Under the pieces are notes generated by a model, which was not told the DNA's origin, searched no databases, and worked only from the letters and a program-made list of their open reading frames with translations. Below are positions 17,202 to 25,866 of a stretch of DNA of 64,000 bases, in pieces; the first letter of the stretch is position 1, and every line of letters begins with the position of its first letter. The translations under genes were made by a program, and so were the position numbers. This stretch comes from Natrinema sp. CBA1119 (GTDB lineage Archaea > Halobacteriota > Halobacteria > Halobacteriales > Natrialbaceae), in assembly GCF_002572525.1 (NCBI RefSeq), contig NZ_PDBS01000001.1, positions 3,410,001-3,474,000 on the forward strand, in the 5' to 3' direction.

Positions 17202-17648
17202 TTATTCCTGCTCGCGCAGCCGCTCGAGGACATCTTCGGCGTTTTCGACGGCCTGTTCCTTCTTCGCCGGGTAGGCCTCGACCTTTCCGCGGAAGGTGAT
17301 CCCCTCTCCGAGGCGGACATCGCCCGCGAAGGCCGCTTGCTTGTCGAGTCGGAGAAACAGTTCGGTGTTCTCGGTGACCCGCTCGTCGAGTTCGTCGATC
17401 AGCTCGTCAAAGGACTCGAGGTCGGCCAGCCGCGAAAGGACATGGCGGACGTCGTCTGCCTTCTCCACGCGTGCCGAGAGGACGAGGATGCGGTCGCCGT
17501 AGTGGCCCTCGCTCTCGGCGCGTTCGATCTCGAACGGCTCGTCGTCGTCGGGAAGGAACGTTCGGAGGGCCTCTTCGACGCGTTTCTCATCCTCGGTAGC
17601 GTAGCAAAACGTCCGTAAATCGACGTAGTGAAGCGGGATTTGTGGCAT
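17202..17648 (-). CDS. Archaeal RNA-binding protein (COG1325-like)
   Basis: A 148-residue acidic protein starting MPQIPLHYVDLRTFCYATED. Features include an N-terminal region of alternating strands, a middle ILVLSARVEKADDVRHVL and the C-terminal LFLRLDKQAAFAGDVRLGEGITFRGKVEAYP. The last motif (FLRLDKQ.A..G) is typical of the archaeal COG1325 'exosome subunit/RNA-binding' family, related to ribosomal L5-like folds. The start at 17648 is chosen because the 144 in-frame residues upstream are arginine-rich shadow sequence. A related-orientation DUF1918-like gene lies 95 bp upstream and may be co-transcribed. Confidence 0.85.
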   Translation of the reverse strand: MPQIPLHYVDLRTFCYATEDEKRVEEALRTFLPDDDEPFEIERAESEGHYGDRILVLSARVEKADDVRHVLSRLADLESFDELIDELDERVTENTELFLRLDKQAAFAGDVRLGEGITFRGKVEAYPAKKEQAVENAEDVLERLREQE

Positions 17649-17743
17649 CTGCGATTCGAAGTGTGGTGTGGTTTGCGGGCGCGGTGTCGTCGGTCCGGTG
17701 CGGTCGGCGAGTAGACTCGAGCGAACCGACTCGCGAGCGGTAG

Positions 17744-17956
17744 TTATTCTTCGTCTGCGTCCGTCTCCTCGTCGGCGTCGTCGGCCGCCTCGAGGTCGTC
17801 TTCGGGGACGCCGGCTTCCTGGCCGTCGTCGAAGCTGATGGTGTAGGTGACGTCGCCGAACATCGACTCCATCGTCTGGGAGACGGTGCCGGTTTCGCCG
17901 TCGAACTCGCTGTGCTCGTCGTGGAGGACCACGCGGTCGTCTTCCTCGAAGCTCAT
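17744..17956 (-). CDS. DUF1918-like small acidic protein
   Basis: A 70-residue protein starting MSFEEDDRVVLHDEHSEFDGETGTV, with an SH3/KOW-like barrel pattern (DRVVLHDEHSEFDGETG..TYTISFDDGQEAGVPEDDLE) followed by a run of Asp/Glu. The pattern is a compact nucleic-acid- or protein-binding barrel common in haloarchaea; the DUF1918 label is from memory. The ATG at 17956 is preferred over 18007. It lies just upstream of an RNA-binding protein gene on the same strand. Confidence 0.75.
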   Translation of the reverse strand: MSFEEDDRVVLHDEHSEFDGETGTVSQTMESMFGDVTYTISFDDGQEAGVPEDDLEAADDADEETDADEE

Positions 17957-18054
17957 GAGAGGTGATTCCCCGTCTGCGTGTAAAAAGGGACTGATTCGTT
18001 GCAACACGAACCGTCACGAGCGATCGTCCATCGGTCGCGGTCGAGCAGTCGTCC

Positions 18055-18405
18055 TTACAGTCGCTCGCTCGAGTCGCCACCCCTCCGACCGCACCACCAC
18101 TCGTAACCGAAGCCGGCGACGGCGGCGATGCCGGCGGTACCGCCGAGGAACGGCACCCAGTAGACCCAGAAATCGAGGCGCGGCGAGATGGCGTTGCCGA
18201 TCGCAGTCCCGATGGTGAAAATCAGGTAGCCCGGCAACGCGAGCGGCGAGAAAAGCCGCGTCTCGAACCAGCCCAGTCCGAACGGGACGACCAGGAGCGC
18301 GAACGTGGCGAGCGTCACTGGACTCGTTGCGATCCGACGAAGGGATACGGGTAGTCGCCCGTCGCGCTCACCGTCGCTGCCCGCGCGTCGGCTGCTACCA
18401 GTCAT
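18055..18405 (-). CDS. Small membrane protein, three helices
   Basis: A 116-residue protein with a polar N-terminus (about 25 residues) and three hydrophobic segments (VTLATFALLVVPFGLGWF, LFSPLALPGYLIFTIGTAIGN, WVYWVPFLGGTAGIAAVAGF). No family was recognised. Its ATG overlaps the TGA of the upstream M14-like gene (ATGA at 18402-18405), so the two are translationally coupled. The final residues are basic and acidic, as for a cytoplasmic tail. Confidence 0.7.
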   Translation of the reverse strand: MTGSSRRAGSDGERDGRLPVSLRRIATSPVTLATFALLVVPFGLGWFETRLFSPLALPGYLIFTIGTAIGNAISPRLDFWVYWVPFLGGTAGIAAVAGFGYEWWCGRRGGDSSERL

Positions 18406-19214
18406 GCGCCACCTCCGACCTCGAGCAAGCCGTGCAACTCGAGGACGTGTGCGGCCGCCAGTCGCGACAGTTCAACCATCGCGGAGTGATCGAGCAGGAA
18501 CTCGGTGGTCTCGAAGAGGTAGGCGCTCGCCCCGAGTTCGCGCGCGGTGTGCTGGAAGAGCAACGGCCCGGTGAGGGAAGTCTCTCCGGCCGTGAATTTG
18601 TGGAACGGCAAATACCACGGGACGGCATCCTCGTTGAGGCGGTCGGCGAGCCGTTCGCCGCGGGCGTCGGGCGAGTGAAAGATCGCCTGCCCGACGAATT
18701 CCCGATGAAGGCTATAGATTCCGAGCGACCGATGAAGGTCGAGCACGACGTCCGGCTCGTGGGCCTCGACGGCGTCCCAGATGCCCGCTGCGAGTTCGCT
18801 CTGGGGCTCACGGTCGGCCGGAAACTGTCGATTCAGGTCACCGTCGACGCCGCGGCGCTCGTTGTTTTCGACGGCCACGCGATTGGTCTCGGGAACGACG
18901 ACGAGCGTCCCCGCGTCGGGACGCCAGTCGGAGATTTCTCGAGCGGCCTCGATCCCGCCCCGTTCGTCGCCGTGGACGCCGCCGAAGACCATCGCGGTCG
19001 GTCCGTCGTTCGGCGCGTCGATCTCGTAGAGCGGCGTCTCGTGGTCGGTTCCCGGAAGGATCGTCTCCGTGTTCGAACTCCCCTCGTCGGCATCGGGTGA
19101 TTCGCGAGCCGCCTCGAGCAGGCGCTCGTTGTTCGGCGGTCGACTCACAAAGCCAGACACGGCAATCCCCGCGAGCACGCTCGCGCCGCCGGCTAGATAC
19201 GTCCGACGTCTCAT
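18402..19214 (-). CDS. Tat-exported M14-type (succinylglutamate desuccinylase/aspartoacylase-like) zinc hydrolase
   Basis: A 270-residue protein. MRRRTYLAGGASVLAGIAVSGFV is a Tat signal without an obvious lipobox. The zinc site follows the M14/AstE-AspA plan: GGVHGDERGG (HxxE), then DLHRS giving the third ligand, and a late catalytic-type Glu in AYLFETTEF. ETNRVAVENNERRGVDGDLNRQFP matches the substrate-binding Asn-Arg motif. It should cleave an amide or acyl bond outside the cell. The substrate is unknown. It is coupled to a small membrane protein downstream. Confidence 0.85.
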   Translation of the reverse strand: MRRRTYLAGGASVLAGIAVSGFVSRPPNNERLLEAARESPDADEGSSNTETILPGTDHETPLYEIDAPNDGPTAMVFGGVHGDERGGIEAAREISDWRPDAGTLVVVPETNRVAVENNERRGVDGDLNRQFPADREPQSELAAGIWDAVEAHEPDVVLDLHRSLGIYSLHREFVGQAIFHSPDARGERLADRLNEDAVPWYLPFHKFTAGETSLTGPLLFQHTARELGASAYLFETTEFLLDHSAMVELSRLAAAHVLELHGLLEVGGGA

Positions 19215-19308
19215 TGGACGGGAGAAGAACGGATATCCTAAAGCCCCTTCTCATTCGTGACGCGAACAGTGTCAATTCGGACTCAGGTCAACACAGGGTG
19301 ATCGTCGC

Positions 19309-19485
19309 TTACCGCACGTTTTCGAGCGCGACGGCGGCGTCCGACATGAGCCACGCGTCCTCGCTGTCGACGCGTTCGATACTGAGCGCGAAAAACGACT
19401 CCCGTCCGTCGTCGACGGTGATGCGGTAGCCGCGACTCCGTACTGATCCGGGCTGTGCAGCGGTGTTCGATTCAGCGGGAACCAC
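19309..19485 (-). CDS. DUF7331-type haloarchaeal microprotein
   Basis: A 58-residue reading frame with a GTG start at 19483-19485 and TAA at 19309-19311. It encodes a Ser/Gly/Arg-rich N-terminus followed by GYRITVDDGRESFFALSIER and DSEDAWLMSDAAVALENVR. The WLMSD motif and beta-strand pattern match a conserved haloarchaeal family that I recall as DUF7331. Function is unknown. It lies alone between the M14-like gene and the DJ-1/PfpI gene, all on the minus strand. Confidence 0.75.
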   Translation of the reverse strand: MVPAESNTAAQPGSVRSRGYRITVDDGRESFFALSIERVDSEDAWLMSDAAVALENVR

Positions 19486-19542
19486 AGGTACCCCTGGGAT
19501 GGCGCGCGTATAACGGACTCGGATCGAGCGGGCCGAGTCGGA

Positions 19543-20220
19543 TCAGACGTCCAGTTCCTCGAGCAGGGTCTCGGCCGCGGCGCTCGAGGAGCCGGGGCCG
19601 CGGGCGGTGACGAGGTCGCCATCGACGGTGACGCTGGTGTCGGAATCGAGTTCGGCGTCCCAGTTGCCGCCCGCTTCTTTCACTTCGTCCTCGACCCAGT
19701 AGGGGAGCTTGCGGCCGTCGGGCATGCGGTCGGCCTCGTCGACGATGCCCTCCTCCCACTCGTTGGGGAAGCCGGTCACATCCCGGCCGTTAACGATGAA
19801 CGCGCCGTGACTGTCGCGGGCGAAGCCGAGCATGCCGACGGCGTGGCAGACGACGAGCGCCTTGCCGTCGCCCTCGACGATATCGCGGAGGAGTTCGCGG
19901 GCGTGTTTGTCCTGATTGATGTCCCACTCGGTGCCGTGGCCGCCGGGGAAAACGACGGCGTCATACCCCTCGGCGTCGGCCTGTGCGATCGGGATCGGAT
20001 CGTTCAGTCGATCGTCAGTCTCGGCGACCTCACGGACGTGTTCGGCGGTCTCCTCGCCGACCTGTTCCGGATCGAGCGATCGCTCGTCGACGACCGGCGG
20101 ATCGCCCGACGGTGTCGCGACCGTGATCTCGACGCCCGCTTCGGTGAGCGCCTCGAGCGGCTCGACGCATTCCTCTCCCCAGTACCCTTCTTCGCTGACG
20201 ACGAATAGTGCGTCCGTCAT
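19543..20220 (-). CDS. DJ-1/PfpI superfamily protein, Hsp31-like
   Basis: A 225-residue protein of the class I glutamine amidotransferase-like fold. The nucleophile elbow is ALVVCHAVGML, with Cys followed by His as in Hsp31/DJ-1. AVVFPGGHGTEWDI gives the oxyanion region, and SEEGYWGEE near the N-terminus supplies the conserved Glu. Length and the long internal region (NEWEEGIVDEADRMPDGRKLPYWVEDE) fit Hsp31-type glyoxalase III/deglycase-chaperones more than PfpI proteases. It probably detoxifies glycated or methylglyoxal-damaged molecules in the cytoplasm. Confidence 0.88.
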   Translation of the reverse strand: MTDALFVVSEEGYWGEECVEPLEALTEAGVEITVATPSGDPPVVDERSLDPEQVGEETAEHVREVAETDDRLNDPIPIAQADAEGYDAVVFPGGHGTEWDINQDKHARELLRDIVEGDGKALVVCHAVGMLGFARDSHGAFIVNGRDVTGFPNEWEEGIVDEADRMPDGRKLPYWVEDEVKEAGGNWDAELDSDTSVTVDGDLVTARGPGSSSAAAETLLEELDV

Positions 20221-20370
20221 ATCCGTTCCTAGGACGAGCAGCGTAAAAACGACCAGCCCACCCCTCGGTTCTGCCGCAATCTCTCGGGAACACGTTCGTC
20301 GGGGAGACAGTCACTCCGACCGAGGGTGGCCTTTTTCGCCGTCGATCGTCTACGTTCGATAGGTGCTACC

Positions 20371-20835
20371 ATGGCAGATCGACCGCGTCCGTTCGACGGT
20401 ATCGACGACCTGCTCGACCGACTCAATCGCCAGATCGAGACGGCGGCCCGATCGTGGGAAACGCAGGTGGACAACCGGAGCCGACTCGATCTCTCGACGG
20501 GCGGCTCGACGACGAGTCTGGACCTCGCCGACGAGGGCGACGGGTTCGTCGTCACCGTCGACGTCCCCGGCTACGAGAGCGACGACCTCGAGTTGCGCCT
20601 CTCCGGCGAGTCGCTGGCCGTTTCCGGGCAGCGAGAACACAGTCAGGAGATGGGCGGCGACGAAGAGAATTACATCCGTCGGGAACGGAAGACTGAGTCA
20701 TTCAGCCGGCAGATTCGGCTTCCCGAACCGGTCGACGCCGACGCGGTTCAGGCCAGCGTCAACAACGGCATCCTGACCGTGCGGCTGCCAAAGCGCGAGG
20801 CGGACGAGGAGGCGCACTCGATCGACATCGACTGA
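20371..20835 (+). CDS. Hsp20/alpha-crystallin small heat-shock protein
   Basis: A 154-residue chaperone. The alpha-crystallin domain runs about 45-140: GDGFVVTVDVPGYESDDLELRLSGESLAVSGQRE..., FSRQIRLPEPVDADAVQASVNNGILTVRLPK. The motif NGILTVRLPK is the canonical end of the domain. The N-terminal 45 residues form the variable oligomerisation arm. The start is the ATG at 20371 (MADRPRPF). Such proteins hold unfolding proteins without ATP. No operon partner is apparent. Confidence 0.95.
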   Translation: MADRPRPFDGIDDLLDRLNRQIETAARSWETQVDNRSRLDLSTGGSTTSLDLADEGDGFVVTVDVPGYESDDLELRLSGESLAVSGQREHSQEMGGDEENYIRRERKTESFSRQIRLPEPVDADAVQASVNNGILTVRLPKREADEEAHSIDID

Positions 20836-21035
20836 GACGGACTGCTGTCAGTCAGTTCCGGCGCACCCGCAGGGCGGTTCGCGGTTGCGCCGGGACATCG
20901 GTACAACAGACCGTATGAGTGCACCGCATCGGTCGAACAGCCGGCGCGAGTATCACGTCGGTCGAACGGCCATTGACGAGTCGAGTGTCGATCGAACGCC
21001 GAGTCGATGAGTCGGGCCGTTCGTCGGTTTCGACA

Positions 21036-22034
21036 TCAGTCGTCGAGGTTCAGCGCGTCGAAGAACCGACGGGTGAGCCGTCCGCCGACGAACTCGAGGA
21101 GTGCGCCGTCGTCGTCGTCGTCGTCCGCGAAGAGCCCCAGTTCGATCCGGCCGCCGGCCATGTCATGGTGGCCGCCGACCGCACCGAGTTCGTCGAACCC
21201 CTCCGCCAGCGTCTCGCCCATGTGAACTCGCGGATCGATCGAGCGGCCGCTCAGCCGAATCGCGTCGCCGACGACGCCGTAGACCAACACGGTGTCCACC
21301 CCCTCGAGGTTGAGCAGGTAGTCCGCCGCCTGGGGAAGCGCGTCGGTCTCGCCGGTCTTACCGACGCTCGCGACGAGGGACGAGCCCCGGCGCTCTCGAC
21401 TGGCGATCGCTCGGCCGATCGCGTCGAGCGTCCCCGGCGAGAACGCGCTGCCGTACAGCTGCTCGAGGATCTCGAGGTCGGCGTCGGGATAGACGGCGAG
21501 CGCGGCCTCGTACTCGCGTCGCGTGGGTTCGCGGACGAAATCCAGCCGCTCGCGGTGGAGCGCGAAGAGGAGCGCGGAGGCGAGCCGCGTCGTCAGGTCG
21601 ACCTCGAGTTCCTGCAGATACTCGATGAAGATGGTCGCGGTCGCACCGTATTCGTCGCGAACGTCCTCGAACGCGGCGTCGACCGACTCGCCGGGGTGGT
21701 GATCGACGACGATGTCGGGAGTGACGTCCGCCGGCACTTCGGTGTTCGCCCCCGGTCTGGTGTGGTCGACGAAGCTCACGCTGTCGTACTCCTCGATCGC
21801 GGTCCTCGAGAGCGTCCGGAGACTGATCTCGAGGAGGTTGACGAACGCGCGGTTTTGCTGGTGGGAGATCTCGCCGCCGTAGGCGATCGTCACCTCCTCG
21901 ACATCGTGGTCTCGCGCGATCGCTTCGAGCGCGAGCGCGCTGGCGAGACAGTCCGGATCCGGATTGTCGTGGCAGACGATCGCCAGCGAGTCCGTGGCCT
22001 CGAGGACGGACACGAGCTCGGCCGCGCGTGACAT
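21036..22034 (-). CDS. DHH-family phosphoesterase (NrnA/RecJ-like)
   Basis: A 332-residue protein starting MSRAAELVSVLEATDSLAIVCH. The catalytic motifs are DNPDPD (motif I variant), SVSFVDHTRPG (motif II) and IVVDHHPG (motif III DHH), giving a two-metal phosphoesterase. The C-terminal DHHA1 domain has GAVGGHHDMAGGRIE, the GGHxxAAG-like substrate-binding loop. Related proteins hydrolyse nano-RNA, pAp or cyclic dinucleotide products. There is an Asp-rich loop (DDDDDDG) near the C-terminus. It diverges from the thiolase gene. Confidence 0.9.
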   Translation of the reverse strand: MSRAAELVSVLEATDSLAIVCHDNPDPDCLASALALEAIARDHDVEEVTIAYGGEISHQQNRAFVNLLEISLRTLSRTAIEEYDSVSFVDHTRPGANTEVPADVTPDIVVDHHPGESVDAAFEDVRDEYGATATIFIEYLQELEVDLTTRLASALLFALHRERLDFVREPTRREYEAALAVYPDADLEILEQLYGSAFSPGTLDAIGRAIASRERRGSSLVASVGKTGETDALPQAADYLLNLEGVDTVLVYGVVGDAIRLSGRSIDPRVHMGETLAEGFDELGAVGGHHDMAGGRIELGLFADDDDDDGALLEFVGGRLTRRFFDALNLDD

Positions 22035-22184
22035 ACCGGAGATACGGTGACGAGACGCTTGAATCCCGCGTCGAGTCTCATGGAGTACGACTGGCCCGCC
22101 GGCTCGAGGAGCGGACGGGCGTTCGTGATCATCGATCGTCACAAAGCGTACAGTTATTTCACACCGGACGACCGAAGAACGAGT

Positions 22185-23363
22185 ATGCGAGACGCGTACC
22201 TCGTCGGTGCGGGGCAGTCGGATTACGGGGCTTTCCCGTCGGAGAGCTACCGATCACTGTTCCGGACGGCGTTCGATGCGGCGACGGACAGCGTACCGAA
22301 GGAACTCGAGGCCGACGACGTCGACGAGGCGTTCGTCGGTAACCTCGGCGTCGGCGGCCGCCAGCTCGGCCTCTCCGGACCCGCGGTAACCGAACACGTC
22401 GGCCTCGACGGCGTCCCCTGTACCCGGGTCGAAAACGCCTGCGCGGCCAGCGGCTTTGCGGTGCGACAGGCCGTGCAGGCCGTCAAATCGGGAATGGCGG
22501 ACGTCGTCCTCGCGGGCGGCTTCGAGATCATGTCGGATATGAGCTCGGACGCGACGAAGTACTGGCTCGGGGTCTCGGGCGAGACCGAGTGGGAACGCCT
22601 CTCCGGAACCACGTTCTCCGGCGTCTACGCCCAGATGGCCAGCGTCCACATGGAACGGTACGGGACCACGCGCGAACAGCTCTCCCGGGTCGCCGTCAAG
22701 AACCACTCGAACGGCGCGAAGAATCCCCACGCCCAGTTGGGATTCGAGTGCTCGCTCGAGGACGCCCAGTCCGCCCCGGTCGTCGCGGACCCACTCAATC
22801 TCTATCACTGCTGTCCGACTTCGGACGGCGCGGCGTGTGCGCTGATCGTCAGCGAGGACGTCGTCGACGACTACACGGACGACCCGATCCGGGTCGCCGG
22901 CGTCGGTGCCGGCAGCGACACCGTCGGCCTCTTCCAGCGCGATACGTACACCGGCGTGCCGGCGAGCCAGCGGGCGGCCGAATCGGCCTACGAGATGGCC
23001 GACGTCGCACCCGATGAGCTCGACTTCGCGGAGGTCCACGACTGCTTTGCGATCGCGGAACTGCTGGCCTACGAGGATCTCGGATTCTGTGAGGAAGGTG
23101 AGGCCGGACAACTCATCGAGTCCGGCGCGACCGAACTCGGCGGCGAGTTGCCGGTCAACACGTCGGGTGGCCTCAAGTCGAAGGGCCATCCCATCGGCGC
23201 GACCGGTGCCGGCCAGGTCGTCGAGGCCTACAAGCAACTCTCCGGCGCGGCCGGTGAGCGACAGGTCGAAAACCCCACACGCGGGCTGACTCACAACGTC
23301 GGCGGCAGCGGCGGTGCATCCGTGATTCACATTTTCGAGAAGGAACGGGAGGTGAGCGCGTGA
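22185..23363 (+). CDS. Archaeal thiolase (acetyl-CoA acyltransferase/SCPx-like)
   Basis: A 392-residue thiolase starting MRDAYLVGAGQSDYGAF. It contains the acyl-accepting Cys in ENACAASGFA, the His in GHPIGATGAGQ and the second cysteine in EVHDCFAIAE. This type lacks the loop of bacterial biosynthetic thiolases and resembles archaeal ones that form a channelling complex with HMG-CoA synthase and a DUF35 protein. The next gene, encoding exactly such a fusion, overlaps by one base (TGATG). It condenses or cleaves acyl-CoAs; acetoacetyl-CoA is the likely product or substrate. Confidence 0.92.
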   Translation: MRDAYLVGAGQSDYGAFPSESYRSLFRTAFDAATDSVPKELEADDVDEAFVGNLGVGGRQLGLSGPAVTEHVGLDGVPCTRVENACAASGFAVRQAVQAVKSGMADVVLAGGFEIMSDMSSDATKYWLGVSGETEWERLSGTTFSGVYAQMASVHMERYGTTREQLSRVAVKNHSNGAKNPHAQLGFECSLEDAQSAPVVADPLNLYHCCPTSDGAACALIVSEDVVDDYTDDPIRVAGVGAGSDTVGLFQRDTYTGVPASQRAAESAYEMADVAPDELDFAEVHDCFAIAELLAYEDLGFCEEGEAGQLIESGATELGGELPVNTSGGLKSKGHPIGATGAGQVVEAYKQLSGAAGERQVENPTRGLTHNVGGSGGASVIHIFEKEREVSA

Positions 23364-24814
23364 TGACGGCCGCGATCACCGGCGTCGGCGCGTATGCACC
23401 GCGGTTCCGAATCAGCAGCGAAGCCTTCGAGGAGGCCTGGGGGCAGTTCCACGCCGCCGGCGTGACCGAGAAGGCCGTTCCCTCGGCCGACGAGGACACC
23501 CTGACGATGGCCTACGAGGCCGCGACGCGAGCGCTCGAGGCAGCGGCGACCGACCCCGACGACATCGACTGGCTGGGCGTCGCGTCCTCGCGACTGCCGG
23601 CGGCCGAGGAGGACCTGACCGTCCGGCTCGGGGCGATGCTATCCCTCTCCGAGTCGGCGACCGGACAGCTCTTCAGCGGCAGCACCCGTTCCGGCACCCG
23701 CGCGCTGTGGGCCGGTATGGACGCGCTCGAGGCCGACTCGACGACCGCGCTCGTCGTCGCAGCCGACGCACCGCGGGGCGACCCCGACGACGGGATGGAT
23801 CACGCCGCCGGGGCCGGCAGTGCTGCGTTCGTCCTCGAGTCCGACGGGCCGGCCGAGATCACCGACCGCGCCGAGTACGCCGCGCCCTATCCGGGAACGC
23901 GGTTCCGCAATACCGGCGAGGACGAGACCCGGGGTCTGGGCGTCACCCAGTACGACCGGCAGGCGTTCACCGAGACGATCGGCGGTGCCGTCGACGGCCT
24001 CGAGGTCGAACCGGACACCGAAGCGGCCGCGATCCAGGCCCCCGACGGCAAACTGCCCTATCGCGCGGCCGGTGCGGCCGGCGTCAGCACGGACGAGATC
24101 CAGGCCGCCGCGACGGTCCACGAGCTGGGCGACCTCGGTGCCGCGAGCGTCCCGCTGTCGCTCGCGCGGGCACTTGCGGACGGCTACGAGTCGATCCTCG
24201 CGGTCTCCCACGGGAGCGGCGCGGGTGCGGATGCATTCGTCGTCAGCGTTGCGTCGGCGACGCAGCGAAGCGAGGGCGAGGTGCCCGCCGTGACCGCACT
24301 CGAGGGCGACGACCCGCTCACGTACGCCGAGTACCTCCGCCAGCGCGGCGTCGTCACCACGGGACCGCCGTCGGGCGGCGGCGCGTACGTCAGCGTCCCC
24401 TCCTGGCGGCGCTCGCTTCCCCAGCGCTACCGACTCGAGGCCGGTCGGTGTTCGGAATGCGGTGCCCTTTCCTTCCCGCCGGAAGGGGCCTGTGACGACT
24501 GCGGTGCGCTCGCCGACTACGAGGCCATCGAACTCGCCGGCGAGGGAACGATCGAAGCCGTGACGACCATCTCGCAGGGCGGCGCGCCGCCGGAGTTCGC
24601 CGAACAGCAGGCTCGCTCGGGCGACTACGCGGCCGCGATCGTCGCGCTAGAAACCGATAGCGGCGACGAGACCGTCAGCGCCCCGGCGATGGGGACCGAC
24701 GCCGATCCCGCCGACTTCTCGGTCGGCGACCGAATCGAGACGACGATCCGCCGGATTTACACGCAGGAAGGCGTCACCCGGTACGGATTCAAAATTCGGC
24801 CCGCCAGCGAGTAG
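23363..24814 (+). CDS. HMG-CoA-synthase-like protein fused to a DUF35 zinc-ribbon/OB domain, catalytic Cys absent
   Basis: A 483-residue protein. Residues 1-320 follow the HMG-CoA synthase/KAS III thiolase fold (GVGAYAPRFRISSEAFEEAW..., LVVAADAPRGDPDDGMDHAAGAGSAAFVLE). Residues about 345-483 are a DUF35 module: CSECGALSFPPEGACDDCG (zinc ribbon) and an OB fold (GEGTIEAVTTISQ...). In archaea these three activities (with thiolase) form one complex. Here two are fused, and the gene overlaps the thiolase gene. The position of the acylated Cys (CKAGT in true synthases) reads TRSGT, so normal HMG-CoA synthase activity is unlikely. A start at the GTG at 23360 is also possible. Confidence 0.85.
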   Translation: MTAAITGVGAYAPRFRISSEAFEEAWGQFHAAGVTEKAVPSADEDTLTMAYEAATRALEAAATDPDDIDWLGVASSRLPAAEEDLTVRLGAMLSLSESATGQLFSGSTRSGTRALWAGMDALEADSTTALVVAADAPRGDPDDGMDHAAGAGSAAFVLESDGPAEITDRAEYAAPYPGTRFRNTGEDETRGLGVTQYDRQAFTETIGGAVDGLEVEPDTEAAAIQAPDGKLPYRAAGAAGVSTDEIQAAATVHELGDLGAASVPLSLARALADGYESILAVSHGSGAGADAFVVSVASATQRSEGEVPAVTALEGDDPLTYAEYLRQRGVVTTGPPSGGGAYVSVPSWRRSLPQRYRLEAGRCSECGALSFPPEGACDDCGALADYEAIELAGEGTIEAVTTISQGGAPPEFAEQQARSGDYAAAIVALETDSGDETVSAPAMGTDADPADFSVGDRIETTIRRIYTQEGVTRYGFKIRPASE

Positions 24815-24919
24815 CGGGCTCAATCTACGGGCGGAGCAGGTCGAGTGTCTCGGGGTCGTCCGAGAATCGGAGGTTCTCGGGATGACGAGAGAGCGTCGCT
24901 CTCTCGAACCACTTGACCT

Positions 24920-24979
24920 CGAGGCGGTTCACAGACGGTTCGAGGCGGTTCACAGACGGTTCGAGGCGATTCACACCCG
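24920..24979. repeat. 21-bp tandem repeat, about 2.8 copies, within a possible gene remnant
   Basis: The unit cgaggcggttcacagacggtt occurs at 24920-24940 and 24941-24961, with a diverged partial copy after it. On the minus strand the repeat is an exact seven-codon unit, and a frame ending at TAG 24825-24827 stays open across it. Its last 30 residues (VKWFERATLSRHPENLRF...) look protein-like, so a decayed 3' gene fragment is possible. The rest of the 24815-25083 gap holds nothing I recognise. Confidence 0.5.
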
Positions 24980-25083
24980 CGATCGGACGGGTCGTCGACG
25001 TTCCGTGGTAGGAATGGGGGGCTATCGTTGCAACTGGCGGTCGATACCCCGTGAAAAATTCGCCGTCCGTCTCAGTGCGGCGC

Positions 25084-25743
25084 CTACTCCGCGACGAGTC
25101 GAATGTCGTCGAAGAACCGCCGAACGCCGGTCTCCCAGACGACGTTCATGCCGACGGCGAGCGTCACGATCCCTTCGAGACCGCTCACCGAATACGAGTA
25201 CGTCTTCCATCCCGCGTGGTCTTCGATGACCTTCTCGCGGTTGAAGTCTCCCTCCGAGAGCCCGTCGCGTGGCTTCTTCCCGGCAAAAAAGGCCACCTGT
25301 GACATTCGGTTGAACGACTTTTGTTGACTGTAGACATCGACGGTCACCGCGTCGACGTGCGTGATGTTCACCGGTTGTTCGACCCAGATCGTCCCATCAT
25401 CGGCGACGCCGTCGATGAACAGCGCCATCGACCGTTCGCCGTCCGCCGCCCGTTCGGCGGTGATCGCGACGGAATGGTTGACCGGATCGGTCAACTCACC
25501 GGGAACCGTCGGGAGGTCCGCGCCGACGCTCCACCCGTCGAGGTATTCCTCGAACGACGGGTTTTGCAGACACGCGGGGGACGGCGTCGGATGCGCGATT
25601 CCCGAAGCCGGTTCCGAGTCGTCGGATTCGTTTCGCTGGTCAGTTCCATCGTTCGAGTCACCGCGACCGAACGGTACGACGTTGGCGAGGCCGACTGCGA
25701 TGGCACCGCCGAACCCTGTCATGTACGATCGTCGTCGCATCAT
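25084..25743 (-). CDS. Tat-exported carbohydrate-binding-like protein
   Basis: A 219-residue secreted protein. MMRRRSYMTGFGGAIAVGLANVV is a Tat signal. A Ser/Asp/Glu-rich linker (about 28-60) precedes a jelly-roll-like domain beginning CLQNPSFEEYLDGWSVG, the common opening of CBM4/CBM6-type 'NPSFE..GW' modules, and ending FFDDIRLVAE, the matching 'DDI.l' last strand. Such modules bind polysaccharide or calcium. No catalytic domain is present. It is a stand-alone gene with no related neighbour. Confidence 0.75.
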   Translation of the reverse strand: MMRRRSYMTGFGGAIAVGLANVVPFGRGDSNDGTDQRNESDDSEPASGIAHPTPSPACLQNPSFEEYLDGWSVGADLPTVPGELTDPVNHSVAITAERAADGERSMALFIDGVADDGTIWVEQPVNITHVDAVTVDVYSQQKSFNRMSQVAFFAGKKPRDGLSEGDFNREKVIEDHAGWKTYSYSVSGLEGIVTLAVGMNVVWETGVRRFFDDIRLVAE

Positions 25744-25866
25744 CTACTCCCAAATCGGCGAGGCGCAGTAAATGTCACACAAGCTTAAATAGCGATTTGA
25801 GTAACCGGCCGAACCGTTTCCCCTCCGCGCCGGGCACACCGACCGTCCCGATCGGCTCTCGAGGGC

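Noticed and set aside
24882-25229. 115-codon plus-strand frame over the 21-bp repeat
   Set aside because: Repeat translation (EAVHRRF) followed by antisense of the neighbouring gene; no domain.
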